DNA of 64,000 nt, from contig JBKECF010000078.1 in assembly GCA_047974375.1 (NCBI GenBank), forward strand, positions 1 through 64,000, in the 5' to 3' direction. The notes beneath the pieces were generated by a model that saw only the letters and a list, made by a program, of their open reading frames with translations, searched no databases and had not been told where the DNA came from. Of this stretch, positions 1 through 9,282 are shown one piece after another. The stretch is from JBKECF01 sp047974375 (lineage in GTDB: Bacteria; Bacillota; Clostridia; Lachnospirales; CAMZNU01). Position 1 is the first letter of the stretch, and each line of letters opens with the position of its first letter. The position numbers were made by a program, and so were the translations under genes.

Positions 1-106
1 GAAACGTTTCGGTTTTGTTTTTTTTATTCTACATTCTATTTTTTTTTAATACAATGTTATTTTTTTATAGATTTTTTTTGTTTTTTTGTAGGATTTGTAT
101 AAAAAA
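1..106. other. T-rich intergenic edge with a 10-bp palindrome
   Basis: The first ten bases, GAAACGTTTC, are a perfect palindrome of the kind bound by LacI-family repressors. The rest is T-rich with no open frame. It could belong to the control region of a gene left of the window, but that gene is not visible. No promoter is assigned. Confidence 0.2.
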
Positions 107-156
107 ACAAAGCATTAAATAAGTATATTTAATTCTGTACTTATTTAATGCTTTGT
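101..156 (-). terminator. Rho-independent terminator of the first sugar operon
   Basis: Two perfect 19-bp arms (107-125 and 138-156) enclose a 12-base loop. Read on the minus strand, the stem is followed at once by seven T (the A run at 101-107). It lies 18 bases past the stop codon of the ThuA-like gene, so it ends the leftward operon. Confidence 0.85.
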
Positions 157-174
157 TATATAGCTAATATAGTT

Positions 175-948
175 TTACTTATTCTCGTGAAGTCCTTGAA
201 TTCCCAAATATTCATTTTTTTTATTAAATACATAAGTTGGCTCGACATTTCCAAAAATAATATCATTATTTTTGTTTTTTCTAGCCCATTTCACAGCATT
301 TGTTATAACCTTTTGTATTTCTTCCATATGATATACTGGAAAAGTTTCATGTCCAGGCCTAAAGTAAAAAACTTTTCCTGTTCCTCTATAAAAACAGCAA
401 CCACTTCTAAAAATTTCGCCACCTTCAAACCAGCTAATAAATATTTGTTCATCTGGTGCCGGAATATTAAAAAACTCTCCATACATTTCTTCTTCTGGAA
501 TAATAATTTTTTCATTTATACCATCTACAATTTCATGAGCTGGATTTACTGTCCAAATAATTTCCTTTTCTCCATCCTCTCTCCATTTCAATTGACCACT
601 TTCAGTTCCCATAAGTTTCCTGAAAATTTTAGAACCATGTCCCGAATGTAGAACAATAAGACCCATACCTTTTTTAACTATGTATTCATGCACTCTTTCT
701 ACAATTGAATCTTCAACTTTATCGTGAGCCATATGTCCCCACCAAATAAGAACATCTGTCTGTTCTAAAACTTCTTCCGTCAAGCCATGTTCTTTCATAT
801 TTAGAGTTGCACCTTTTGTTTCATAACCAGATTTTTCTAAAAAATCCTGAATACAACCATGTATACCCTTTGGGTATATTTTTCTTACTTCCTCATATTC
901 TACTTCATGAATATACTCATTCCATACAGTTACTCTTATTTTTTCCAT
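175..948 (-). CDS. ThuA-like domain protein (trehalose-utilization family)
   Basis: A 257-residue cytoplasmic protein of the ThuA family, which has a glutamine-amidotransferase-like fold. Visible features are LIWWGHMAHD (about 67-76), a nucleophile-elbow-like LIVLHSGHG (about 97-105) and FRPGHETFP (about 196-204). ThuA proteins commonly sit beside Gfo/Idh oxidoreductases and sugar ABC importers, as here, and are linked to oxidised (keto) sugar metabolism; the exact reaction is not established. The start is set at ATG 948 because AAAGGA lies seven bases upstream; an in-frame ATG at 969 would overlap the preceding gene. It is the last gene of the operon, ten bases after the oxidoreductase stop. 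Confidence 0.8.
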   Translation of the reverse strand: MEKIRVTVWNEYIHEVEYEEVRKIYPKGIHGCIQDFLEKSGYETKGATLNMKEHGLTEEVLEQTDVLIWWGHMAHDKVEDSIVERVHEYIVKKGMGLIVLHSGHGSKIFRKLMGTESGQLKWREDGEKEIIWTVNPAHEIVDGINEKIIIPEEEMYGEFFNIPAPDEQIFISWFEGGEIFRSGCCFYRGTGKVFYFRPGHETFPVYHMEEIQKVITNAVKWARKNKNNDIIFGNVEPTYVFNKKNEYLGIQGLHENK

Positions 949-958
949 AATTATCCTT

Positions 959-2029
959 TCATTTTGCAATTTTACAATTTATCCAACTTTCTTTTTCATT
1001 TGACTCTATTACTCCATCTAAAAGAACTTGATTTATATATCCATCTACAACAGTAGCAGCAAATCCAGATGGATTTCCATTAATAATATTTGCCAGCTCT
1101 TCCATTTGCGTTATATTGTATTTCTCTGGTATATCAAGCTTTTCATATTTATCTTCTTCTCCAAAACAGCCAAATATTTCGTCGTCGATATCCGGATTTA
1201 CATCTAGCCTGTAAATTATACCGCCCTTTTCTCCATATATTTCCAACCTTTGATAGTTGCCACGGCCATAGCCTAATCTAGTAATTAAAAAACTACACCT
1301 AATATCATCTTCCATTTTCATTATAATGTTACAAAAGTCATCTACATCAACAGTCTCATAATCTTCTGCACCCATTTTTTTTCGCATTTTAATTTCTGTC
1401 CCTAAATCGCTTATTAGATAGGTGTATTCCTTGCCAGTTATAAATCTTACTAAATCTAGTGCATGGCTACCTAAATCACCTAAAGCACCAGAACCTGCAA
1501 ATTCTTTTTGAAACCTCCAATAATATGGTGTATTTTTCAACTCTAATGCCCAAGACTGAGAATATTCCATTTTTATATGTTTAATCCTCCCTATTTTTCC
1601 ACTTTCTATTAAATCTTTGGCATACCTTACTGCCGGTTTAAATCTATAGGAAAAACAAACCATATTGTTTATGTTTTTTTTCTTCGCATTATCTGCTATA
1701 TCTTTAGCTTCTTTCTTAGTCAGTGTTATAGGCTTTTCCACAGAAAACTTTTTCCCTACTTTTATTGATTCCATACACATTTGATAATGCAAATAATTAG
1801 GCGTGCAAATATCAATAACATCTACTCTTTCACAATTAATTAAATCCAAATAATATGAAAAACAAAATTCTTTAGGAATATTTAGTTCTTTTCCTACTTT
1901 ATTAAGTTTTTCTATGTCTATATCGCATATTGCAACTATTTCATATTTATTACTTTTAAAAATTTGAGGAATGTGAACCGCCGTTGCAATTACTCCAACA
2001 CCGATTACCCCTATTTTAATTTTTTCCAT
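959..2029 (-). CDS. Gfo/Idh/MocA-family oxidoreductase
   Basis: A 356-residue NAD(P)-dependent sugar dehydrogenase-type enzyme. The Rossmann motif GVIGVGVIATA is at residues 7-17, the family EKP signature at 98-100 (SVEKPITLTKKEA), and a catalytic-type GDLGSHALDL at 184-193. Family members oxidise or reduce sugars, inositols and their derivatives; the substrate cannot be read from sequence. It follows the binding-protein gene by 21 bases and precedes the ThuA gene by ten, so it probably processes the sugar imported by this operon. AGAGGA precedes the start. Confidence 0.88.
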   Translation of the reverse strand: MEKIKIGVIGVGVIATAVHIPQIFKSNKYEIVAICDIDIEKLNKVGKELNIPKEFCFSYYLDLINCERVDVIDICTPNYLHYQMCMESIKVGKKFSVEKPITLTKKEAKDIADNAKKKNINNMVCFSYRFKPAVRYAKDLIESGKIGRIKHIKMEYSQSWALELKNTPYYWRFQKEFAGSGALGDLGSHALDLVRFITGKEYTYLISDLGTEIKMRKKMGAEDYETVDVDDFCNIIMKMEDDIRCSFLITRLGYGRGNYQRLEIYGEKGGIIYRLDVNPDIDDEIFGCFGEEDKYEKLDIPEKYNITQMEELANIINGNPSGFAATVVDGYINQVLLDGVIESNEKESWINCKIAK

Positions 2030-2050
2030 ATTTTAAATCCTCTACACAAT

Positions 2051-3685
2051 TTATTCAGCCATATATCTATCATATGCACCTTTATAAATTTCCACATATC
2101 TCGCCAAACCCATTTTATTCATTTGCTCAATATATCCATCCCATTCACTATCTATATTTACTGTACTATCCGTTATCCAAGTAGCCCTCGTTGTTGAACT
2201 GTAACTTTCTAAATCAGTAATTAATCTAGATGCCTCCTCATTTTCCGCAACCGTTAACATTACAGGAGGAAACATTTTCTTGATATAATCTTCTCCCAGT
2301 TTCGATATTTCAAGTTTAAGCCCATCACCGCTTTCTGGTGACAACAAAATATTCTCATTGAATTCATCATTGACATACTTTGGCCCAAAATCTCTTAAAC
2401 TTTGTTCCCAATACCAAGCATCTGCACTAGTGCCTTCTTCAGGGTCATTTAACTGGTACGTTCCATCACCATTATCTTTTAGAACAACTCCTATTCCTCC
2501 CCAGAAATTTTGAATACTAGCTTCATTTGTATAAAAAGCATCTAACCAACGTGCTGCAGCCTCAGGATTTTTACAGGAGGTTGTAATAAAAGCTTCGTTT
2601 CTAATTATATTTGTAAAACCATTTTCATCTCCAACTTGGGTTCTTTTCCCATCTGGTCCAGCAATGGGCTTAATAGCAATATATTCATCGCCCCACTGAG
2701 CAACATCTGCATCCGGTGTCCACGCATACATAAACCCAACCCTTGCTACATTAGGGTCTTGCATTTTACCCTGCCTAATGGTATTGTCTTGTGTAAAAGT
2801 TTCCGGATCCATAATTCCATTAGCATATGCTTTTTGTAGCCATTTAACGCCTTCTTTATATTCTTCTGTTGCTGGTCCATAATTAAATACATCTTCTGTT
2901 GCCATCATAAATGTCGGGGCTTCTGACAAAACATACCCAAAAGGTGAAAGATGTTGAAAATTTATATCTCCCGCCTCGCTAATAGGATATTCATCATTAG
3001 CATCACCATTTCCATTGGCATCTTCATTTTTAAATGCCAATAAAACAGTTTCTAACTCATCAATTGTACTAGGAATATCTAAACCCAAATTATCTAACCA
3101 CACCTTATTAATTATTGGTTGTGGCCCAGATTTTGCTCTAGCAGGTAACTTTCGTCCAAAAGAATACATATTTCCATCTGGATAAGTTGTAACTTTTGAT
3201 ATCTCATTAGTCGTCATTATTGCTTTTTTATAATTAGGCATATACTTATCAACTAAATCATCTAATTGAACAAAATAGCCTAAGTTATTTAAAACATCAC
3301 TATCCGTTAAACATTGGCTTCCCAAAAATAAACTTGGTAAATCTCCACTAGCTAAAAGTATTGATTTTTGCTCTCCCCAATCATTAGAAGATGCAATTTC
3401 CCAATCAATAGAAACATTTGATTCTTCTTCTAGATTTTTTAACCAAGGGTTTTCCTTAAATGTATCCCCCATACTACCCCATCGAACTGTTAAAACATCC
3501 AATGTTATAGGTTCATTTACTATAGGCATACCAGTTTTGTTTACTATACTGCTTTCCTCACTTACAATCTCCTCTGTGCTAATGCGTTCATCTGCAACAT
3601 CTCCACCACTACAAGAAGTTATAGATAAAGCTGATATTGTAGCTAATAAAATTAAACTTACTTTCTTCCTTAAATTTTTTTTCAT
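2051..3685 (-). CDS. ABC sugar-importer substrate-binding lipoprotein
   Basis: A 544-residue family-1 extracellular solute-binding protein. It starts with a basic, hydrophobic signal peptide and lipobox SITSC, with the lipidated Cys at residue 25, so it should be anchored outside the cytoplasmic membrane. Its large size and its pairing with LplB/YtcP-type permeases fit binders of oligosaccharides or complex sugars (YtcQ/LplA group). It lies between the two permease genes and the two sugar-metabolism genes. AGGAGG precedes the ATG. No ATPase gene is present; such systems commonly share an MsmK/MsmX-type ATPase encoded elsewhere. Confidence 0.9.
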   Translation of the reverse strand: MKKNLRKKVSLILLATISALSITSCSGGDVADERISTEEIVSEESSIVNKTGMPIVNEPITLDVLTVRWGSMGDTFKENPWLKNLEEESNVSIDWEIASSNDWGEQKSILLASGDLPSLFLGSQCLTDSDVLNNLGYFVQLDDLVDKYMPNYKKAIMTTNEISKVTTYPDGNMYSFGRKLPARAKSGPQPIINKVWLDNLGLDIPSTIDELETVLLAFKNEDANGNGDANDEYPISEAGDINFQHLSPFGYVLSEAPTFMMATEDVFNYGPATEEYKEGVKWLQKAYANGIMDPETFTQDNTIRQGKMQDPNVARVGFMYAWTPDADVAQWGDEYIAIKPIAGPDGKRTQVGDENGFTNIIRNEAFITTSCKNPEAAARWLDAFYTNEASIQNFWGGIGVVLKDNGDGTYQLNDPEEGTSADAWYWEQSLRDFGPKYVNDEFNENILLSPESGDGLKLEISKLGEDYIKKMFPPVMLTVAENEEASRLITDLESYSSTTRATWITDSTVNIDSEWDGYIEQMNKMGLARYVEIYKGAYDRYMAE

Positions 3686-3707
3686 AATATCCTCCTATTT
3701 TTTATTT

Positions 3708-4601
3708 TTAACCTTTCAATGCCCCAGACATAAATCCTTTATTAAAGTGCTTTTGGGTAAAAGGATATACACACATAATAGGAACAGTTGAAATTACAAT
3801 AACCGCATATTTCATAATGTTTGCTGTTCTTAAAGCTAACTGGGCAGCTTCACCTGTACCAAGAGATGATTGCATTTGATTTGTTATAAGAATATTTCTA
3901 AGTACTAGCTGCAGTGGAAAAAGTTCTGAATTCCTTAGATAAATTAATGCATTAAAATAGGAATTCCAGATTCCCACAGCCGCCCAAAGACCTAACACAG
4001 CTAAAATTGGTTTGGCTAAGGGCAATACCATTGTTAAAAAAAATCTCAAATTTCCACATCCATCTACTTGAGCTGCATCTAATAATTCATCTGGTATTGA
4101 TGTTTGAAAAAAAGTCCTAGCCACAACGATATCGTATACAAATACTGAAAAAGGTAATATCATAACCCAAAAAGTATCATATAACCCAAACTGTTGAATT
4201 GTCATAAATGTTGGAATAAGTCCTCCATTAAAAAACATTGTAAACACATAAAATATCGCTATATACTTTCTACCTACCAAATCTTTCCTAGACAATGCAT
4301 ATGCCGCAGATATATTTACACTTAAGCTAATAAAGGTACCAATTAATGTATAAAAAATTGTATTTCTATATCCAATCCAAATATTTTTATGATTTAATAA
4401 TTCTTTATATCCATCTAATGTTATGCCTTTAGGAAATAATAAAGTTTGTCCTGTAGATACAGCATTTGGGTCACTAAAAGATGCAATTATGACAAAATAT
4501 AATGGATACAAAACTACAATTAATATAGCAATACAAAATATAATTGAAGCTAAATCAAATACATAATCACTAAAAGAATTTTTAATTTTATTTTCTTTCA
4601 T
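3708..4601 (-). CDS. ABC sugar-importer permease, YtcP/LplC type
   Basis: A 297-residue inner-membrane permease with about six hydrophobic spans. The cytoplasmic EAA-loop equivalent reads LLDAAQVDGCG and would contact the ATPase. It has the family C-terminus GFMSGALKG. It pairs with the permease ending at 4620. GGAGGAAGT precedes the start. It should form the channel for the sugar bound by the lipoprotein encoded next. Confidence 0.9.
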   Translation of the reverse strand: MKENKIKNSFSDYVFDLASIIFCIAILIVVLYPLYFVIIASFSDPNAVSTGQTLLFPKGITLDGYKELLNHKNIWIGYRNTIFYTLIGTFISLSVNISAAYALSRKDLVGRKYIAIFYVFTMFFNGGLIPTFMTIQQFGLYDTFWVMILPFSVFVYDIVVARTFFQTSIPDELLDAAQVDGCGNLRFFLTMVLPLAKPILAVLGLWAAVGIWNSYFNALIYLRNSELFPLQLVLRNILITNQMQSSLGTGEAAQLALRTANIMKYAVIVISTVPIMCVYPFTQKHFNKGFMSGALKG

Positions 4602-4619
4602 ACTTCCTCCAATATAAAA

Positions 4620-5516
4620 TTATAATAGACTGTTTCCACTTACTTTTTTAGCAACTTTATTTACAACTACCAATAAGGCAAGATTTACAATGGTGTTAAA
4701 AAGCTCAATAGCTGCAGAGTAACTATATTGGCTATCTAAAATACCCGTTTTATATACATATGTTGATATTATTTCACTGGCAGACAGATTTAAATTATTT
4801 TGCATTAAATATACTTTTTCAAATCCAACACTCATGGTTCTGCCTACCCTTAAAATTAATAAAACCGTTGCAGTAGGTAACAGCATTGGTAAGTCGATGT
4901 ATAAAATCTTTTGCCACCTAGAAGCTCCATCAACAGTTGACGCTTCATATAGTGACACGTCAACAGCAGCCAAGGCAGCCAAATATATAATACTATCCCA
5001 TCCCGTATGCTGCCATACATCTGTCCACACATATATACTACTAAAGACTTTTGGCATACCCATTAAATTAGGTGCTTCTTTTCCAAAAAAGCCAAATACA
5101 ACTCCAATTAATCCACTACTTGGTGATAAAAAAATTAAAATTAAACCAACCATTACAACCGTAGAAATAAAATGGGGCATATATGTTATAGTTTGAAAAA
5201 CTTTTTTAAATTTTTCTTGTCGCATTTGATTTAGCGTTAATGCAAAAATAATAGGCAATGGAAATTGTGCTAAAATACCATATAAACTTATAACTACAGT
5301 ATTTTTTATAACAGTTGTAAATTGAAATGAATTAAAAAATCTTATAAAATTTTGAAGTCCAACCCATTGACTACCCCAAATCCCATCTATCGGTTTATAA
5401 TTTTTAAATGCAATTATAACTCCATACATAGGCTTGTAAGCAAATAGCAAAAGCAAAATAACCGATGGCAGTAAAAGAAAATAAAGTCCCCAGTTTTTTC
5501 TGATATTATTAAACAT
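4620..5516 (-). CDS. ABC sugar-importer permease, LplB type
   Basis: A 298-residue membrane permease with about six spans, starting with a short basic segment and a long hydrophobic first helix. The EAA loop reads EASTVDGASRWQKI. It is the first gene of the leftward operon, with AGGAGGATAC directly before the ATG and a LacI-type operator 24 bases upstream of the start. With the neighbouring YtcP-type permease it makes the heterodimeric channel. Confidence 0.9.
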   Translation of the reverse strand: MFNNIRKNWGLYFLLLPSVILLLLFAYKPMYGVIIAFKNYKPIDGIWGSQWVGLQNFIRFFNSFQFTTVIKNTVVISLYGILAQFPLPIIFALTLNQMRQEKFKKVFQTITYMPHFISTVVMVGLILIFLSPSSGLIGVVFGFFGKEAPNLMGMPKVFSSIYVWTDVWQHTGWDSIIYLAALAAVDVSLYEASTVDGASRWQKILYIDLPMLLPTATVLLILRVGRTMSVGFEKVYLMQNNLNLSASEIISTYVYKTGILDSQYSYSAAIELFNTIVNLALLVVVNKVAKKVSGNSLL

Positions 5517-5539
5517 GTATCCTCCTATATAATCGCTAT

Positions 5540-5553
5540 TGTTAACGCTAACA
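5540..5553. promoter_or_regulatory. LacI-type operator in the importer leader
   Basis: TGTTAACGCTAACA is an inverted repeat (TGTTA/TAACA) with the central CG typical of LacI-family operators. It lies downstream of the predicted leftward promoter, where bound repressor could block transcription. It shares GTTAACG-TAAC with the site at 5785-5798 in front of lacI. Confidence 0.65.
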
Positions 5554-5588
5554 TAACTAAATAAAAAAATATAGCTTTATTCAAAACA

Positions 5589-5618
5589 AATATACTTTAT
5601 TCTCCATAGACGTGTCAA
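5589..5618 (-). promoter_or_regulatory. Predicted sigma-A promoter of the leftward sugar operon
   Basis: On the minus strand TTGACA (5618-5613) and TATATT (5594-5589) are separated by 18 bases. The resulting leader of about 65 bases would contain the operator at 5540-5553. Confidence 0.6.
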
Positions 5619-5742
5619 TAAAATTATTACAATTCTGTTAATCTATATAATTTATATTAATTATTTTGTATTAATTATACAGATTAAATATATAGTAATT
5701 GTAATATTTTAATTTTATATTAAATATAAATTGTGTATAGCA

Positions 5743-5771
5743 TTGACAGTTTTCTGTAAATGAATTATATT
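5743..5771 (+). promoter_or_regulatory. Predicted sigma-A promoter of the lacI-type gene
   Basis: TTGACA (5743-5748), a 17-base spacer and TATATT (5766-5771). The operator at 5785-5798 begins 13 bases after the -10 box and would cover the region just past the start point, which fits autorepression. Confidence 0.7.
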
Positions 5772-5784
5772 TATTAAAACAATT

Positions 5785-5798
5785 AGTTAACGATAACA
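5785..5798. promoter_or_regulatory. LacI-type operator in the regulator's own promoter
   Basis: AGTTAACGATAACA is an inverted repeat of GTTA around ACGA and matches the second operator at 5540-5553. It lies between the -10 box and the ribosome site of the LacI gene. Confidence 0.65.
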
Positions 5799-5817
5799 AA
5801 AATAAGAAGGTGACTTT

Positions 5818-6822
5818 ATGACCCTAAAAGATATAGCAAATGAAGCTAACGTAAGCACGATGACAGTTTCTAGAGTAATAAATAATAAGCATAATTTAGT
5901 TTCTAAAGAAACGCAAATTAAAGTAAAAGAAATAATCGAAAAATATGGCTATGTACCAAATTCATCCGCCCGAAGTCTATCTTCTAGTTCATCTAAAATA
6001 ATTGCCGCATTTGTTCAAGGTAGCAACAATCAGTTAAAGCACTACCACAGCGCTGTATTTTTAGGAGAAATTATAAACTCTGTCCAAAAAGAAAATTATA
6101 ATGTAATGGTTCATTTCATCGAAGATTATACAGAAGTTATAAAAAACCTTCGAGCTTGGAATGCTGAAGGTGCTATTTTCCTTGGTATATTTGAAAAAAA
6201 CTTTTTACAAATCAATAATGTAATTGATGTTCCTTTAATTTTTACAGATACTTATAGCAAAGTAAGAGAATTTACCAATGTTGGAATAGATGATTTTAAA
6301 GGCGGATATATAGCAGCAAAACACTTCATTGAAAAAGGTCATAAGGAACTAGCTATTATTAAACCCTTTATTCCCCAAGGTGTAAGCCCAGTTTTACTTG
6401 AAAGAGTTAACGGCTTTAAGCAAGGCTTAATAGACAACAATCTAGAAGTAAAGGAAAATATGGTAATTGAATTTCATTCATATAGCGATGCTGTAGTTTC
6501 CTTATTGCAACTTAAAAAAATACCTACAGGGATTTTCCCTGTATACGATGAAATAGCTTGTGGCATAATAAAAGAGCTTGAAAAAAACAAATTTAAAATA
6601 CCTGATGATTTTTCTATAATAGGCTTTGACAACAACCCATTGGGTCAAATTATTTCCCCACCAATAACTACAATCTCTCAAAACGTTGAAGAGAAAGCAG
6701 TGGCAGCAGTAGATTTATTGTTTAAAAAAATTAGAAATAATAAAATCAATGTTCAGAACATAATTTTAGACGTAAACTTAATTGAAAGAAATTCTGTAAA
6801 GGATTTGAATTTCAAAAAATAG
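5818..6822 (+). CDS. LacI-family transcriptional regulator
   Basis: A 334-residue repressor-type protein. The N-terminal helix-turn-helix MTLKDIANEANVSTMTVSRV (1-20) and hinge helix (about 48-58) are followed by a periplasmic-binding-protein-like sugar-sensing domain (about 60-330). AGAAGGTGA precedes the ATG. It is divergent from the importer operon, and matched operators lie at both promoters, so it most likely represses both itself and the importer until its sugar effector binds. The effector is unknown. Confidence 0.9.
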   Translation: MTLKDIANEANVSTMTVSRVINNKHNLVSKETQIKVKEIIEKYGYVPNSSARSLSSSSSKIIAAFVQGSNNQLKHYHSAVFLGEIINSVQKENYNVMVHFIEDYTEVIKNLRAWNAEGAIFLGIFEKNFLQINNVIDVPLIFTDTYSKVREFTNVGIDDFKGGYIAAKHFIEKGHKELAIIKPFIPQGVSPVLLERVNGFKQGLIDNNLEVKENMVIEFHSYSDAVVSLLQLKKIPTGIFPVYDEIACGIIKELEKNKFKIPDDFSIIGFDNNPLGQIISPPITTISQNVEEKAVAAVDLLFKKIRNNKINVQNIILDVNLIERNSVKDLNFKK

Positions 6823-6837
6823 CAACAATAAAAATAC

Positions 6838-6881
6838 AATAAAAGCGTAATTCTCACAATATGAAAAATTACGCTTTTATT
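6838..6881. terminator. Bidirectional terminator between lacI and uvrC
   Basis: Perfect 15-bp arms (6838-6852 and 6867-6881) containing AAAAGCGTAATT and its complement, with A/T-rich outer ends. It sits between convergent genes and could serve both strands. Confidence 0.75.
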
Positions 6882-6924
6882 GCTGTGTAATATATAACTT
6901 TTTAAATGAATTTTACAAACATAA

Positions 6925-8772
6925 TCAACTCAACCTAAAATAATCAACAACCTTCTGTGCTGCCCCTTTATTCATGCCATCAACCTGAGCAATATCTTCA
7001 AAACCAGCCTTTTTTATATTCTCCACACTACCAAAAGCCTTTAGCAATGCAGATTTCCTCTTTTCCCCTATGCCACTTATATTATCAAGTTCGGAGCGTA
7101 TAACGCTTTTCTCTCGCAATTTTCTATGGTATTCAATGGCAAATCTATGTACTTCATCTTGTATTCTCGTTAGTAACTTGAAACCCTCGGAGGTCTTTTT
7201 CAGAATTTTTTCCTCTTTATTAAATAAAATGCCATTGGTTCTATGTTTATCATCTTTAACCATACCAGCTACCGGAATTTTTAAGTTAAACTTTTCTAAT
7301 GCTTTTATAGCCGATGTAACTTGACCTTTACCACCATCTATTAATATTAGATCTGGTAAAATAGCAAATTTTTGTTTATGTGCCTCCAGTTTTTGTTCAT
7401 TAAAATACCTTGCAAATCGCCTTGTTAGCACCTCTTCAATGCTTCCATAGTCATCTGGGCCAATTATACCTTTTATTTTAAATTTTCTGTAATCGGACCT
7501 CTTTGGCTTACCCTTTTCAAATACAACCATAGAGCCCACAGACTGTATTCCTTGGGTGTTGGAAATATCGTAGGCCTCAATTCTTTCTATATTATCTAGG
7601 TCTAAAGCCTTGGCTATTTCATTCATTGCCCCAATGGTTTTTCTCTGTTCTCTATCTATTACTTCGCTAAATTGAGTAAGGGTAATTCGGGCGTTTTCAT
7701 TTGCCATATTTAAAAATTTTAAATTCTCGCCTTTTTTAGGAATAATTATGCTTACTTTACTACCCTTTAAAATTGTAAGCCTTTCTTCTATTAATCTAAT
7801 TTCTTCGCTATCTTTTTCTATAATTATATTTTTAGGTACATAGGTTGTTTCTTTGTAATTTTGCTTTATAAACTCTTCTAGTATTTTTATTCTGGAATCT
7901 CCAGTATTATCTATAATAAATTGATCTCTACCTAATAGAACGCCGTCCCGAACTAAAAATATTTGAACAACACATTTTTTTTCGTCACGAGATATACCTA
8001 TTACATCGGCATCTTTTTCTTTCGCTATGTTGGCATTTTGCTTTTCACTTAGTTTATTTATGGCTCTTATTTTATCCCTTGTTATTGCAGCTTTTTCAAA
8101 GGCTAAATCTTCCGAAAAACTCAACATTTCCTGTTCTAAATTTTTTAAAATTTCTTTATTATTGCCATTTAAAAAATCAATTATTTCGTTAATTTGTTGA
8201 TTATATTCATTTTCACTTATGTAGTTGGCACAAGGGGCAGAACATTTTTTTATGTGGTAGTTCAAGCAAGGTCTACTGCGACCTATGTCTTTAGGCAGAT
8301 TTAAGGTGCAGGAACGCACTTGCCATATTCTATATATTAAATCAATTACTTCATTTACTGCCCCCACATTTACATATTGGCCAAAATATTTATTTCCATC
8401 CTTTACATAGTTTCTAGTTACAAATACTCTGGGATATCTCTCTTTTGTTGTTATTTTAATATAGGGGTAGGATTTGCCATCTTTAAATTGTATATTGTAT
8501 TTAGGCATATATTTATGAATTAAATTACATTCCAAAATTAGTGCCTCGACTTCGTTTGTTGTTACTATATATTCGAAAGAAAATATATGAGCAACAAGCT
8601 CGATGGTTTTTTTGTCTGTGTGCTTGTTTTGAAAATACTGTTTAACCCTATTTTTTAATACTTTGGCTTTTCCTACATATATAACATTATCCTTTTCGTT
8701 TTTCATTAAATAAACACCTGATTTATCTGGAAGTTTTTTTAATTCTTCATTTATATTAAATATTTTTTCCAT
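6925..8772 (-). CDS. uvrC: UvrABC excinuclease subunit C
   Basis: A 615-residue nucleotide-excision-repair endonuclease that makes the dual incisions after UvrAB marks damage. The GIY-YIG nuclease domain is near the N-terminus (GVYLMKN and VIYVGKAK, residues 19-37). Four Cys around residues 155-180 match the CLNYHIKKCSAPCANY site. A UVR motif follows at about 205-240, the RNase H-like second nuclease domain near YDISNTQG (about 395-402), and helix-hairpin-helix repeats at the C-terminus. Length is normal. It is a single gene, with a repeat-containing spacer between it and rpoZ. Confidence 0.97.
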   Translation of the reverse strand: MEKIFNINEELKKLPDKSGVYLMKNEKDNVIYVGKAKVLKNRVKQYFQNKHTDKKTIELVAHIFSFEYIVTTNEVEALILECNLIHKYMPKYNIQFKDGKSYPYIKITTKERYPRVFVTRNYVKDGNKYFGQYVNVGAVNEVIDLIYRIWQVRSCTLNLPKDIGRSRPCLNYHIKKCSAPCANYISENEYNQQINEIIDFLNGNNKEILKNLEQEMLSFSEDLAFEKAAITRDKIRAINKLSEKQNANIAKEKDADVIGISRDEKKCVVQIFLVRDGVLLGRDQFIIDNTGDSRIKILEEFIKQNYKETTYVPKNIIIEKDSEEIRLIEERLTILKGSKVSIIIPKKGENLKFLNMANENARITLTQFSEVIDREQRKTIGAMNEIAKALDLDNIERIEAYDISNTQGIQSVGSMVVFEKGKPKRSDYRKFKIKGIIGPDDYGSIEEVLTRRFARYFNEQKLEAHKQKFAILPDLILIDGGKGQVTSAIKALEKFNLKIPVAGMVKDDKHRTNGILFNKEEKILKKTSEGFKLLTRIQDEVHRFAIEYHRKLREKSVIRSELDNISGIGEKRKSALLKAFGSVENIKKAGFEDIAQVDGMNKGAAQKVVDYFRLS

Positions 8773-8892
8773 ACTTTTCCCTTTAAAAATCGCCCTGCGA
8801 ATGTTTCGACTTGTTCTCCTAGTATTGTATAAAAAAAACTACCCAATGTGTAGTATTAAAACTCCACTATGAATAGTTTAAGTTGTTTGCTG

Positions 8893-9000
8893 GCATTTTG
8901 CCCTTTTGGAAAAAACATAAAAGTATTGCGTTTTCGCTGCTTTGCAGCTCCTACAGCTGTAATTTCATTACATCCTCCAAACGCTAATATTTTTATTTGC
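8893..9000. repeat. Gene-end mini-hairpin repeat, copy 1 (divergent)
   Basis: It begins GCATTTTGCCC and ends TTTTTATTTGC, as in the copies at 25396, 29260 and 34951. Outer arms 8919-8933 and 8979-8994 are imperfectly complementary. Inside are two mini-hairpins with 5-bp arms and 3-base loops: GCTGC-ttt-GCAGC (8936-8948) and GTAAT-ttc-ATTAC (8959-8971). On the minus strand it starts directly after the rpoZ stop codon. Confidence 0.65.
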
Positions 9001-9282
9001 TTACTCATGATAATTTCCATTTTCGAAAATTTCATTTATCGTTTCTTCGTGTTTATTTTTACTTGCCCCTGTTATTATAAGTTTGTTTTCATTCATTTCA
9101 TTTACTGCCATAGATAAAGCTTTATGGTTGTATACCTTTGTTAAAGGTTCGCTTCCGTCTATTATTTGTCTTGCTCTTTTGGCTGCAGCTATAACAATTG
9201 TGTAACGACTAGTAATTGTGTTGCTTAGATGGCTTTCGTTATTTAAAACATCCATTAGTTCTGAATATGATGGTCTTAGCAT
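9001..9282 (-). CDS. rpoZ: RNA polymerase omega subunit
   Basis: A 93-residue protein with the omega-family core: LRPSYSELMDVLNN, then SRYTIVIAAAKRARQI (about 26-41), then ALSMAVNEM. Omega stabilises assembly of the beta-prime subunit. The start overlaps the gmk stop by seven bases, and the gmk-rpoZ pair is a common Firmicute arrangement. The tail after residue 75 is variable. The stop codon TAA directly abuts the GCAAATAAAAA end of a dispersed repeat. Confidence 0.92.
   Translation of the reverse strand: MLRPSYSELMDVLNNESHLSNTITSRYTIVIAAAKRARQIIDGSEPLTKVYNHKALSMAVNEMNENKLIITGASKNKHEETINEIFENGNYHE

Noticed and set aside
148..651. Plus-strand 167-residue frame at the left edge
   Set aside because: Antisense of the ThuA-like gene, with Phe/Ser-rich low-complexity translation and no ribosome site.
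8869..9117. Plus-strand 82-residue frame near rpoZ
   Set aside because: It is formed by a dispersed repeat and the antisense of rpoZ.
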